NCBI RefSeq assembly: GCF_014839805.1
Contig: NC_051141.1
Span: forward strand, 16,066,777 to 16,130,776
Length of the DNA: 64,000 bases
From: Manduca sexta
Lineage: Eukaryota > Arthropoda > Insecta > Lepidoptera > Sphingidae
Direction: 5' to 3'
Shown: positions 43,106 through 55,244 of the stretch, piece by piece
Numbering within the stretch: the first letter of the stretch is position 1
Layout of the letters: the number at the start of each line of letters is the position of its first letter
Notes under the pieces: generated by a model
What the model was told of the DNA's origin: nothing
Database searches by the model: none
What the model saw: only the letters and a program-made list of their open reading frames with translations
Translations under genes and position numbers: made by a program

Positions 43106-44922
43106 TTGTTAGGTTTTGTTTTTATACCTTGTCTTTCGTGTTAAAATCATTTCTCGTTTATCGCTTTGCTTAATTTTGTCGAACACTTCCTCGTTTCTCA
43201 TATTTGTTTTATTTTTTAATTTTCATTTCATCAATAAAGAGGGTTTGATAATATTACTTAAAATATTATTTCCCATATTTGTTTAGATTGCATGCAACTT
43301 AAGGTAATGTAAATAAAGATGATAATATACAGATGCTGCACTATCTTTGAGAAAATACATATGATTATAAATTAACTTCCTTTGTGAGCGATATAGGTTA
43401 TTGTGAATAAAGAAGCCCATCTCGAACATTTTCATTGTTAAACATTTTCTATCCAATCTATAATCTTAATAACAGTTTACCTGGAGGTTGAAATAGTAAT
43501 AACTAAGCCAACGGACTTTTGAGCAGTATATTTTCTTCTTGAGACTTCCTACAGGCAAAATTATCACTACAGTGTTAATGTAATTAATGTTAAGTGTATA
43601 ATGGTCTAGTAAAAGCTACTTTTTCTTTTTTTAGTCGTAGGCGTCATAGTTAACTACTCGATTACTATTTTACATTGATAAAATGAGAAAATCTCATAAT
43701 AAAGACAATGTATTGAAAGAGTATTTAGTTAACTAGGACAACCTTAAGCGCTGATTTCACTAACGTAAAAAATATCAATAAAAACTCCGTCTGATTTGAT
43801 ATGACGGTTGCGACAGAGTCTGTTGGAGCTGCAACTCGGTGCAATTATGATACTTTTAACAATTATATATTATTCTTTTGTTAATCATATTAAAAATAAT
43901 ATTTTTTAACAATCATACAATATTTATTAAAAAATAGATCGTGAAAACATATATCGGTCTTTTCTATATTCTAATTTAAAAACAAAACAATACGCAATAT
44001 TAAAAACAATGGAATTGTTGAAATAAATATATGATTCCATTTTCAAAAAGTAAATTCAGAACGAGTAGTCATTCGAAACACGCTATCGAAGCGTCCGGAA
44101 TCACTTACAGATTTCGACAAACTGGAATACCGCTATACGTCGATCGCTAGCTGTGCCACTGACCAACATGCACAAGAATTTATGGCTTTTTTAATGTTCC
44201 AAACTAAAGGCCTTACCCCAACAAAACGGCGTGCTAGCCGTATTTTTAGTATTTTTAGCCGTATTTTTATCTATTTGGAAATTATGCTCCACAGAAAAAA
44301 ATTATTAATCATATTTCTACAATATGTTATCTTTAGTATAGTTGTTAATTTTTTTTGTAATATAGATATTCTTAAATTAATTCCATATTAAAAATGCCAC
44401 TAAAGTTCATGATTCCTCTCATCTTTTTGTAAAGAAAATCATATTCATTCGCAACCAGCACTGTTAGATAGACATTGTAATAAAAAACTTTTTGGTAGTT
44501 TTAAAGTTTTAATTTACACCTTCATTTGTTTTTTTAAGGAATTATCCATAAATCTTTGCATATTCGCATCCGTAACTCGTGCGCAGTAAAATTTATGGAA
44601 AGAATGCTCAATCGTGTGCTTGGGGGAGTGCCTTAAATAGAATCTGATGGTTCATGTGCGAAATTGGGGAAACAGTTAGGCTTGGATATTTGATTGATTC
44701 ACTGAGACACCATTGATGCGAAATTTTATTGAGGTAGTGATTGTGTTTAATTCGTTTCGGATATTGAAATCTTTATTTACACGGCGAAATAAAATGTAAA
44801 TGTGTTGTGAAAATGTGCGAGAATGTTTTTTCTAAAAACAAAAATTTTTGGTGATGAGTGTTTTGGGTTATTTAAACTTTTTCATGTTAATTGATTAATA
44901 TTTAGTAATGTGTTGTTTACTC
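43106..44922. other. AT-rich stretch, no recognised gene
   Basis: A patch at 44040-44165 is GC-richer but has no supported frame. The 69-codon frame 44182-44391 is unsupported. Confidence 0.3.
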
Positions 44923-45155
44923 GGTTGCGTAGTTGTATTACGGTACCACTGCAGTGCTGAGATCACAGGTTCGATCCCCGGGACGGACAAAATGATATTA
45001 TGTATTTCTATTTATTATTAGCGCGAAGTTTGGAATATGTGTTCGATATTGCCATAGGTTCACTTCCAATCACATCATGGGACGGAAAGCGTATGGCAAA
45101 AATGCTGCACTTTGCACCTTCCCGTACTCTTAGGGGATAAAAGATGTGTGTACGA
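44923..45155 (+). mobile_element. SINE family B
   Basis: Head 'cggttgcgtagttgtattac', B-box-like 'caggttcgatccccgggacg', then 'gcgcgaagtttggaatatgt', 'atcacatcatgggacggaaa' and 'taggggataaaagatgtgtg'. The head is shortened and the middle diverged. Confidence 0.8.
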
Positions 45156-45589
45156 GTTTGCATATATATTTAATTTACGAACTAGTTGATGAGGAAACAA
45201 AAATATATTTTGTAGGTATGTTAGCGAATCTACATTAATTATGACTTTAAGAAGCATGAAACACGTTATGCTTCATTTACATAATGTAAAGATTATCAAA
45301 AACTTTTAAACAGGTTGATAATCGAGTATGGATTTGTAGATTGAATTTTTAAAGACGAAGTACTGCTAGTCTAAATAATGTTCGGAAGCAACAATTTTAT
45401 ATAAGATATCGCCTTATTGGATAGGATTATTTTGAATTTGTTCATAACAGGACGTTTATAAGAATGATTTTTCTATCTAGATTATTAATAAGTGTATATA
45501 TTTCCTTAACGGTTTTATATTTAATAAATTCTACAAGCAGTTTCTGATTTAAATTTATCGATTAATTTGTGGAATAATTATAAATAATA

Positions 45590-45832
45590 TTAGCCCTGTA
45601 TTGAACTGTCCCACTGCTGGGAAGGGACCTTATCTACTACTGCAAGGGATTAGGCCTTAGTCCACCACGCTGGCCTAGCACTAATTGGTTTACACGTATC
45701 GTCAAAATTCTTATAGAGAACTTCAAAGGTAGGATGGTTTCGTCACGATGTTTTCCTCCACCGTTAAAGCAAGCGATAATTAACAAAGAATACACCCATA
45801 TCTTTAGACAAGTGAGAGGTGTGCAGTCCTGG
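45590..45832 (-). mobile_element. SINE family A body, separated from its head
   Basis: Minus-strand body: 'ctcacttgtctaaagatatg', 'gcttgctttaacggtggagg', 'agttctctataagaattttg', 'gtggactaaggcctaatccc' and 'gcagtgggacagttcaatac'. The matching head is at 46061-46140, with about 228 bp of other DNA between. Confidence 0.82.
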
Positions 45833-46060
45833 ATTTGTAAATAGGCCGTATAGACGGGTCCTATGGGTGGCAGCCTCATAGGGGCGGCAGATTTTACAGT
45901 ACGCTTACTCGATTTAATTAATCATTCGTTTATTTAACCTTAGAGCCTTCCATAACACAAACAAATGGAAAATTATTAAGTATTTTAAAAACCATACATA
46001 CATAAATCTACCTTCAAGGGGCGGAGGAAATAGTGTCCTAAACTCATAAAAAATATAAAT
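45833..46060. other. Insertion splitting a SINE family A copy
   Basis: Sequence starting 'aaataggccgtatagacggg' and 'ggcagcctcataggggcggc', then AT-rich DNA. The first 60 bases look like another repeat. I could not define target duplications at its edges. Confidence 0.4.
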
Positions 46061-46140
46061 CAGGCACTGGAGATGCGAGCCCTTCGGTTTGAACCTGCGG
46101 ATATCCGTCTCAGCAGATTCCACTCCCAACTAAGCTGGCA
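46061..46140 (-). mobile_element. SINE family A head
   Basis: Minus strand: 'tgccagcttagttgggagtg' (A-box-like), 'ctgctgagacggatatccgc', then 'aggttcaaaccgaagggctc' with a B-box-like GGTTCAAACC. Confidence 0.75.
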
Positions 46141-46439
46141 CTTTTACTGGGAAATGACTATTACATAGTTATCTTTTATTTATCTAATATTATCAATATT
46201 CAATATTGTTTATGACTCGTAATACTACAAAACTTTCAGTACGATAGTACACTGTATGTCAGTTGCTTTATTAGGGTTTTCTTGAAACCTACAGAAGAAT
46301 AAGAAACATTTTTATGTTATAACATAATTTTCTAACAGTGTTTTTATATTTTTGCAATATGATATTGTGCGGAACGAACTTTCAAAACAATAAATATTTT
46401 ATGTTTACAAACCTTATACCTATTATTTCAGCCTTATAC

Positions 46440-46561
46440 CTCCACGCGTTCCTGAGAAAAAGGGTCTTGACAGACGGACGGACGTACGGATAGACGGACA
46501 CACAACAAAGTGATCCTATAAAGGTTCCGTTTTTCCTTTTGAGGTGCGGAACCCTAAAAAA
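46440..46561 (+). mobile_element. 3' fragment of the 40099-type element
   Basis: 'cgttcctgagaaaaagggtc', 'ttgacagacggacggacgta', 'caacaaagtgatcctataaa', 'ggttccgtttttccttttga' and 'ggtgcggaaccctaaaaa'. The last block equals the end of 40099-40597. Confidence 0.7.
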
Positions 46562-47228
46562 AGACTTATGCCGAGTAAAATTATTAAAATGAGTAAAGCA
46601 ATACGAATTTACTTTTACTGTGTTATTTAATATCTATCTCTTATGAGAATTTGTTCAACAAGCTGCTTGTTGACACACTCTAACTTTGTTCCTTCAATAT
46701 GAAATTAGTTTTCACTCCTGCCCTACGTCCAGTTTAGTTAAAAGTTTGTAATACATACATTTCTAACTGCATACCAGTTTTTGCTTATATAAAGTAATAA
46801 AACCAAGGTCACGATGACTTCAAAAATTTAATAAATTATATAACATAATATTAAATTAATCATAACGTTTTAACGCGTCTTTTATTCTAAAAGTACGCAT
46901 AATTTGTCGAATATACAGTCAACCACAAAATTTGCTGAACAAAATTTAAAATTTTCAAACGTTTTTACACACTTCAACCGTAACATTTTTATATAAATTC
47001 TAAAATAGAATAAACTATTTGAAATTAATTTCAGTGAATATACGGTTATTGATAAAGACACAAAAATTTTATGGCGAATCGAAAATTTGAATTTGTTCCG
47101 CTAGTTTTGTGTATGAGTGTAGATTGAGCCAAAAATAATGTAAATATTGACAGAAACGGCCCACATTAATTAATTTTAATATAGTTATTTGATCTTTATC
47201 TGCGTATATGTTCATTTTTGACGGCAGT
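46562..47228. other. AT-rich spacer
   Basis: No gene or recognised repeat. Confidence 0.3.
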
Positions 47229-47605
47229 ATCCGCCCAGATAGCGACCGCCGTACATAGATGTTATGTTTTAATCTTTAGAGTATTATTATATGTTAATAA
47301 TTTTAGAAACATATATATTTTTTTAAATATAATTTGCATGCAATCTTCACCTATAACTACAATGGCACTTAGCTAGTTAATATTATAACTTTATTATTGT
47401 AATATGTTTTGGTGTAATTTGTGTTGGTGATCAATAAAAAAAAAAAAAAAAAAAAAAAAACCCGCCATAGCAGCCCACGTAGGTAAGTGTGTCGCGTTCC
47501 GGTATCAGCCTGTGTGTATACGGTAACAGGCCGGCATAATTGTGTCGACTGCCGAGGGGTAATCATCTGTCGTCAGTCGACATTCTATTGGGTCACTTTG
47601 CTGTA
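47229..47605 (+). mobile_element. SINE family C split by a poly(A)-ending insertion
   Basis: The head 'ccgcccagatagcgaccgcc' and 'gtacatag' lie at 47229-47260. The body resumes at 47461 with 'cccgccatagcagcccacgt', 'gtgtcgcgttccggtatcag', 'acaggccggcataattgtgt' and 'ggggtaatcatctgtcgtca'. In the intact copy at 55028-55244 these parts are only about 20 bases apart, so about 195 bp were inserted here. Confidence 0.8.
47265..47460 (+). mobile_element. Short retroposed insertion ending in A25
   Basis: About 170 bp of AT-rich sequence followed by 'gatcaat' and 25 consecutive A (47436-47460), with an AATAAA polyadenylation hexamer merging into the tract. This form fits a retroposed RNA 3' end: a truncated LINE or a processed transcript. 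No clear target duplication is visible. The A tract may have joined the short internal A run of the host SINE. Confidence 0.6.
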
Positions 47606-49980
47606 CACTTATAACAAAAATTAAGCCTGAATGTACCTATTCTATTCACTTAGGTGTTACAATGACACAGTGTTACAATGTGTTTTATGATAGAGTTGAT
47701 ACTTCGCAATATCAGCGTCTGTGCGGCGCCTTATCGTGTACGTATATTTTTCCTTTGTCTAATAAATACTAGAATTGAATTAAGTAATTAATTTCGAAAA
47801 ATGTTTACCATTACTTCCCCCTTTGAACTCACCGCCCGAAGGCATTACTTTTCAATGTGTAGTAGTAATTTAATTAAATGAAAGATGTGAAATATGTTTT
47901 CTGCTCTCGTAAATTTTGAACTAAAACGTATTAAGACAGAAGTCAATGAAACAGAGGCCACTCCATTTGAATCTTAACATTAAGTTAGCTAATTACTTAG
48001 TCTGGACTAGCCTTTTACTTTTCGTTTGAGTTGAGTTTCATTTGCTTAATAATTTAAACTACATTCTGGTCTACGCAGTATGCAGAAATGCAAGTCTCTC
48101 ACTTTTGTTTTGGCAAATATTTGAATATGAGCTCGTTTAGTTGTGAATATAATAATGATTAATCTAAAAGCTGTACCCACCATCTATAGAAAGATATAGG
48201 TTTTTCTAAAGGTTTTTCTATGATACACACTAACAAAATACTAACACACGGATAATACCCCCTTTTTTGGAGTCGAATAAAATTATTATTTTTCACACAA
48301 TACATTTTCTCCTCAGGCCAAGGCTCTCAAGGTCTAACTCACGCAGCCATCGAACCTTAATAGGTTAATTGGGTAATCCCAATATGATTGGAAAGCGACA
48401 ATTTTATCTAACAACTCAATTACCTCGAGTTGATATGTTATATTTAAATAGATATATACGTAAGCGAGCCTCGGTCGGTGAATGGCAGAAGGTCGTCTGC
48501 TCACTATCCGTGCACCGTGACCCTAAACGATCCTGCTCGAGCAGTCCCTTGAACATACCGCTACTGTTTTCAAATATGTCTCTTGTCTAAGTGGACAATT
48601 AATATTTCCATATCCTCCCTATCTTTCTATTTGATTAATTTCGTTGCGGGATAGTGACGAAATAGTTTTGAGACTCGTCGAGCTTCACTGCTCGGTATTA
48701 TAAAATGCGTGCCACTGCTGATCCTGGCTCACAGGAGTTGTAGTGGTGGGTGTGAAGGCGGGAAAGTTTCTTTAGAATTGTCTTTTGTCTTTTAAACTCC
48801 ATAAACTGATCCACTGTATCTAACTAGCAAACTGGATTGGTACTCATACGTTCAACCGGTATTTTCATAAACGATCCAAATCGATTTTTTCGATCTATCA
48901 CAAAAATGAACCAATAGGAACAAAGATTTTTTTGATATGCTTTTAAATTACTTATTATGATTTGTTCATTCTTGGAATCGGATTGGATATTGCAATGGGA
49001 TATTTTATTGAATACGCCTACAAGAAAACAGAGAACTAAGAACTATTTACAATCATTACGTATAATTTATTCATAGTATTATACACAAACAAATTGAAAA
49101 TATACCACTGTATGAATGAAATAGGTCAGTTGTTTAACATTAAACCCAATCGGGTCACAATCAATTTGACGGCTAACCTATATTTTGTAATCAGCCCTAA
49201 ATAAAGAGAAACTCGTACGTCATATACATAGCACTCTGGAAAGGAAACGTGAATTAAATTGAAATCCAATTAATTCCTAACATTGCCTACCACCATATAC
49301 AATATTGGAGGCATTCGCCTGACGAAACACCTGTAATAGACATCGCTGTCGATAGATTATTATGTTACCATCAGAGGAACGGTACGCATCAATTAATAAC
49401 ATTGTGCAGTAATTCGCTTCAATGGACGCAGAACATCAGACAAAGGTGATGAGCGTTTGATTCTGAGTTAATTCGTGACAGATTTCGATTCGAAACATTG
49501 AAACAAGTCAGTCAACAGGTTTAAGAAAATGTGTTTATTTTTAACAAGGCCATGCAGTATGCTAAATTTATTATCCGTTTATAAGAATTATGACGTAACC
49601 TGGCTGTATAAGTCAAGTGATAAATACATTGCTACATTATTTATGTATTTTTATAAGGTCTAGCAATCAAAATGTTTTAAAAAATAAAAATATTTAAGCA
49701 TCGTTCAAAGATCTCCTAAATTCGTGTTCTTATTATATTTGATGCTTATTTTTTTTAAAATGGTGTTGAATAGGTTTAATTACAACGCCGTCAAAAGGGG
49801 TAGTGTTCCACGACAAAAAAAAATAAAATAAAAAACCGGTGAGTTGTGCGCTACCGTCCTTTAAACTAGAAAGAGAGATCCTTATTTTCAAAAGTCGGAC
49901 AATAAAATGAAAACGCTATTTGACATTATAGTATCAAACTAGATTTTATTTTTTACTATGTTTTTTTCACGATTGAAGAC
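47606..49980. other. AT-rich stretch, no recognised gene
   Basis: A GC-richer patch at 48465-48560 has no defendable frame, although a 73-codon frame (48369-48590) crosses it. Nothing else is recognised. Confidence 0.3.
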
Positions 49981-50105
49981 GTGCTATACATTTTCCCGGG
50001 ATGAGAATTAACCCAAGTCCTTTAAGGGTCTCAAACTATTTCTATACCTAATTTCATAGAAATCGGTTCAGCCGTAAAAACGTAAAATACAGTCAGAGTG
50101 ACGTC
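49981..50105 (+). mobile_element. RTE-type repeat tail fragment
   Basis: 'tgctatacattttcccggga', 'gggtctcaaactatttctat', 'aatttcatagaaatcggttc' and 'agccgtaaaaacgtaaaata', the middle of the common tail. It is truncated at both ends. Confidence 0.6.
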
Positions 50106-52049
50106 ATATCACATAATGAAAAGGGCAATGCAGTGTGACGCAATGCTGTGTACTGATATTATTTTTTAGGCACTCGTGTCATTATCACCAGGCGAGTGGC
50201 TCGCTCCTCCTGTCATTCCATTTTCTATAGAACATCGTGGCACAACATGAAACTAGATACTATACAACAAATCATCTATTTAAAATGATTCCCTAACTAT
50301 TGTTTCTTAATATTTCTGTTCAACAATTATATTATTAAAAGTATGTGTCACGCTCAAGGTTCCTGTAACAGTATCCATGCCATATTTGTGTCATAATGGC
50401 GGTGCTGACCATTGTTTTTGGACCGCATCAGGGAGCGTTGCCTCCACCCACAGATGTTTACGAATTGAACTGCTATGCGAACTATTTGTATAACGTAATT
50501 TCCTTAAAAGTTCCAGATTAGAAAAGGTGGATGAACTCAATATATTAGTTTGAATTTTGCAGTTAGATTTCAAGTTGGTTGATAAAATATGAATGAAATT
50601 AATTGAGAAGTAGCCATCTGGGTGGGTTTTTAAATGGTATATATAAATTTATACATAGAAAACATTTTGTTCACATTTTAAGCATATTTTGCGCCTGGAG
50701 TAATGTTCCATAGTTAAGGTTTACTTAGAGAAGTGTAGAAAAAACATCAATGAATAAATATTTGTTACTCTCTCTTCAGTCGGCTCCTCATTATTGAGTA
50801 TCGTGATCCCATACAATAAAATTCAGTTAAAATTTGCTAAAAATATATTAAATTTGACGGAATTTATACCACTGGACGACAACTTACTTTGATAAACATC
50901 TTAATTAAAAATGCATATTAAAAGGTTGTTATTTACGCACGTAACACGAATATACTCATTTATAGAATAACAAGTACATACCAGAAGTTTAGTAAGTATG
51001 ACTAGCCCCGATACGAAAATGACTCACTAAGGTTATTCCACCTTGCGTATAGTTCGCACTCCATACGATTGCAGTAACCATTACCAAACCGAAAAGGTTC
51101 AGATGGACTTTATGCCACTTAAAGGTCATAAGGAATCGGCCACTATCGTCTTGTTTCTTAAGTGATAGAGATATTCTAAGTTACTATTAATTCTGTCAAA
51201 ATTATGACCTATCTTGTGAATCGTTTAACTTTAATGTATACAGAATAAATTGGCGTTTAATAAGACACGAGGAAGAGCCTTGCCAGTACCACCAAATTAC
51301 ATTAAATGGTGAAAATTACTTTCACTTAAATTCTTGTTATAATAACCAGATTAAACACATCCAAAGTTGTCAATACGTCGTGTTAACGTTCAGCGAAGTT
51401 AACCGGTTCGGACATGACGTAAGCGCGTGGGCTAAATCGTATTCCAACTGCCAAAAATGTCTTACATTTCGGACACGGAGCGGTAGAGATGTGACACGGT
51501 GTAGAGTTGTTCGGGTAACGAAGTGGGCATAAAGCTATCCGTGAATGTCGGCCGTGATTTATATGGATATATAAAATACTTGTGCAGTTTAAAATCTCAT
51601 TGTCACTGTAATTCGGTCTAAGTAGTTAATAAATAGAAGTTAAATTGTAATAATCAGGGATCGACTACGCGGAAACATTTCCAATGTATACTCATATTTA
51701 TAAAACAAGCTGTAGCAGTATTTAAGTTTATAATATTTAAGGCGGTATTTACTAACAACAAATTGACAGTTAACACCTGGATATGTACGATTTCTTCACA
51801 TTATAACCGCTAAATAGTTTAACGGATGTCGAATTGTGAATTTAACTGTTTTGTTTTTCCGTTCCAAATTTAGAGTCGATTGAAAACACGCCTTGTACCA
51901 GTTTTCTAACAGATTCACATATTATTAATACTTATGATGAGGAAATTTTAGTTATTGTTATTGCATTGGTGTTGTATTCTTATCTTTATCAAAAGGTAAT
52001 GCAATACAAACACACAATAAGATGCATAAAAGTTTATTTCCTTATTTAA
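50106..52049. other. AT-rich stretch, no recognised gene
   Basis: 50170-50240 ('attatcaccaggcgagtggc', 'tcgctcctcctgtcattcc') looks like a scrap of another moth repeat. The patch 50395-50480 is GC-moderate. No gene is supported. Confidence 0.3.
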
Positions 52050-52244
52050 ATACTAGCTTTTGCTCTCAGTTCCACCCGCGTAAGTACCTTTCTCCGGGAA
52101 AAAAGTCCCGCTACACATTATTTAAAAGTAAGCTATGTCCTTACAGGGGTTTCAAACAATCTCCATACCAAATATCATCGAAATTGGTTCTGTTGTGTAG
52201 CTGACAGTATTACAGAGTTATTTTCGCATTTATATTATAAGGAT
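52050..52244 (+). mobile_element. RTE-type repeat, compact copy
   Basis: Starts 'atactagcttttgctctcag', 'ttccacccgcgtaagtacct', 'ctccgggaaaaaagtcccgc', 'aatctccataccaaatatca' and 'tcgaaattggttctgttgtg', ending 'tttatattataaggatta'. It has both a start and an end, so at 195 bp it is a short complete form. Confidence 0.7.
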
Positions 52245-52292
52245 TACTTTCATGAAATAATGACATGATGCCATAGTGATGCGAATGCGGCG

Positions 52293-52312
52293 ATATATAT
52301 ATATATATATAT
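52293..52312. repeat. (AT)n microsatellite
   Basis: About ten AT dinucleotides. Confidence 0.95.
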
Positions 52313-52544
52313 GTTTAGGAACAAATATTTTGGGTCTTGTACACTTCCTGATACTCCATAGAATTAATTGACGCAAATACATCCGTGAGTTATACAGTTT
52401 GTTAGAGATTATTTTTCTCACTTCATTTATATAGTCAAGAGCTACATTGACAAATTTCAATACCTTTCAAATAAATTTGTTTCAGTGATTTGAAATTTAT
52501 GATTGTAAAATGTAGATATCGTAACTATAGCTTTTCGGACGAGC

Positions 52545-52674
52545 AACGCCTCAGTCTCCTTGTGACCACGAAACCTGCAGTTTTTGAAACGTCGGGAGAA
52601 AATTATAATATAATAAAAACAGCGATAAAGTCATAAAAATATTTTTATTTCAATATCTATTCGCGTAAACATAC
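52545..52674 (+). mobile_element. Dispersed repeat, 'cttcgaaacgtc' family, copy 3
   Basis: 'ttgtgaccacgaaacctgca', 'gtttttgaaacgtcgggaga', 'aaattataatataataaaaa', 'cagcgataaagtcataaaaa' and 'tattcgcgtaaacatacaaa'. Same order and strand as 15622-15745. Confidence 0.68.
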
Positions 52675-53006
52675 AAAATAATTATAAACTTCGAACAACC
52701 TACATTACGGAAGAAAAAACTTAACCCTGCTATCATTTCTATTTTTATATGTACATCGCTCAGAAGCATCGTGTTCAATACCATAGACATATACATCGTT
52801 CAGTAATTACCATCAACATTTCATTTGGATTCCATTTATGATAGAAACGTGAGTCAACATTAAGTTGGTCACACCGGGTATTCAACCTCAATCGAGATTG
52901 CGAACTTTCGCTCGCACACGTCAATTTATACTAGTGAAGCATTCTAGAATTTAGGGCTTAAAAAGAATCCTACTATTCTACTAAATGTGAAAGTATATGT
53001 AAAAAA

Positions 53007-53060
53007 ATAACAAACACACATCACGGCTTACATTATTGCAGCAGTAGGTAGAGGTCTTTA
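53007..53060 (-). mobile_element. SINE family B 3' scrap
   Basis: Minus strand 'gacctctacctactgctgca' then 'gccgtgatgtgtgtttgtta', the terminal block of family B only. Confidence 0.45.
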
Positions 53061-53865
53061 AAATTTAACGCAAAAACTACATGGATTTGCACCCAGAGAG
53101 ACAAATCTTGGATATTGTTGGCTATTTTTTATCCGGAAAAAATGCTGTGAGTCGCATGCAAAAACAAGTTTCTTTTTTATAGACAGAATGATTTTAGTAA
53201 CATAAAATTTTTACGTTGTTTTTAAATTGTTATAAAATAACAGAAGCTTCCACATTATCATTTTCTAGGTGTACGTCTAGTTTGTAGAGGAGAGATCTTC
53301 GGTTATAAAAGTATTTAATTAGGACAGTATATTCAATTCAGTGTTTAATTATAACAATTATTTAGCATTAAATATCGATATTGTTCATATTTGATCCTAG
53401 ATAAAAAAAAATAATCAGTGCATTATGTCACATTTGTTTGTTCCCCTTAATCCACATTTGTGCTATATTGAATTATGAAATCCAGTAGTTGATTCTTCTA
53501 TTTTTGGTACGTCGAGAAACTTCCAACCCATTTACAGATAAACAATAACCGATTATTATATATATGGTGTTTTTGGATACATCTTAATATAGTAAGGTGG
53601 CTATAAATTCAATATGTGCGCCCACTGATTGCCTTATAATCGCCTTACACCATTTGCAGATTTGGATCAATTCTTGTGAGTGATGCCACTATTGTATGCG
53701 GGAAAATCGAGCAATATTTGATAACGGCCGTGTCCTACTTTGTCGGGTATTCGTAGAAAATAGGCGAAGTAATCTTCACAAAATTCGAACTAACATGTTT
53801 GGTAATATCATAATGTATTACACGTACATTTGACACAAATTTGTTTAATGATTTCTTGATTTATT
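53061..53865. other. AT-rich spacer
   Basis: No gene or recognised repeat. Confidence 0.3.
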
Positions 53866-53965
53866 ATGTTTACGCGAATGTTAGACATTAAAATAAAACT
53901 ATTTTGCGGATTGTGTCGCGGTTTTTACATTATAATGTTCCTCCATCGTTTCGAAGACCTAGTAG
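53866..53965 (-). mobile_element. Dispersed repeat, 'cttcgaaacgtc' family, copy 4
   Basis: Minus strand: 'aggtcttcgaaacgatggag', 'gaacattataatgtaaaaac', 'cgcgacacaatccgcaaaat', 'agttttattttaatgtctaa' and 'cattcgcgtaaacataataa'. Confidence 0.68.
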
Positions 53966-55027
53966 TTTAAGTTACAATATATACCTACATTATATAATTA
54001 AACAAAATTGTTTTTTTAAATTAGCTATAGACGGTCAAATCTACGCAGAATAAGCTCTCAGTGCATTGAAGTCTAGCGCCCGGTCTTTTAGGTTCCGATT
54101 TAATTCAATGTAGAATATGATCTAAATCAAATAGCACTTTTATTGTATCGTATTATTACGTTGCTTGTTAAAATCTACACTAATACATAAGCCTTAACTA
54201 TGAGAGTGTAATCAATAAATAGCACAGTACAAACAAGGACGTAATTAGATATTTATCCTATCAACTCAGTTGCCAGCGGACTGGAAATATGTCACTACCG
54301 CACCGTACGAGTATATTAGCATTGTATATATACATATTTATCTAACATGGACATATTTTTATTAAAATAAGTATCGTTATATCGCACATCTTTAAATTTG
54401 AAATAAGTTAATCCAATTCAAAATTAAGTTTATGTATGTATAACGCGTTTAACTTCATTCTAAGATATGCAACGTCAACTATTTTTCCCCAGGTTTAAAA
54501 CTGAAGGCAAACACATCCGACTTCTTAAAGTTATGGCTTGTTTATCTAGAATCTATAAAGTACTTATTTACATTAGTTTTCGAGTACGGAGTCTCTGAGC
54601 GACAAAGTATTTATAACTGAACAAACCATGCATGAACGTTGTCTATTGATACCGAATACATCTTGATATACCGGAAAATCCAAATTATCTCCGCAAAATA
54701 TTTGGGGGCGGTCGGCTTTCTATTTAGGTAGAAAGTTCATTGATACACGTAATTTACGGGTACACTAGTCTAGTTTTAAACGGGTCGTGTGTTACTAATC
54801 ACTGTATTACTCTAGTACCAACTTTGGCCGTAAATAGTGTTCGATTTAAGTCGGCCAACTATTTACCTGAGTTTGCTGGATTTTCTCGCTGGTTCACCAG
54901 TTACGTAGCCAAATACGCTGGCATGTTTATGAATGAAATTAGTTTTACAAAGATGAACAAGAATTAATGAAGGGGTAGAACAGCGATTGCGTGTAGAGTC
55001 GCTTTCGCTGGTGGTAGGATATATTTT
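53966..55027. other. AT-rich stretch, no recognised gene
   Basis: 54485-54540 ('ccccaggtttaaaactgaag', 'gcaaacacatccgacttctt') is probably a scrap of SINE family A near its B box. The 75-codon frame 54740-54967 has no domain. Confidence 0.3.
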
Positions 55028-55244
55028 ATATTCACCCAGATAGCGACCACCGTACACGAGGTGTCAAAATCGGCCACCGTGGCCCACGTAAGTTTATCGC
55101 GTTCTGGGATCAGCCTGTGTATATCCAGTTCCAACAGGCCGGCATAATTGTGTTGGCAGTCGAGGAGCAATTATCTCTCGTCAGTCGACATTCTATTAGA
55201 CCCCACTTCATGTACCATCAGGTGCCACACCCTTATAAAAAAAA
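55028..55244 (+). mobile_element. SINE family C, reference copy
   Basis: 'atattcacccagatagcgac' type head, 'accgtggcccacgtaagttt', 'atcgcgttctgggatcagcc', 'ccaacaggccggcataattg', 'gaggagcaattatctctcgt', 'cagtcgacattctattagac', 'ttcatgtaccatcaggtgcc' and an A-rich end. Polymerase III boxes are not obvious, so calling it a SINE is inference from size, A-rich tail and copy number. Confidence 0.8.
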
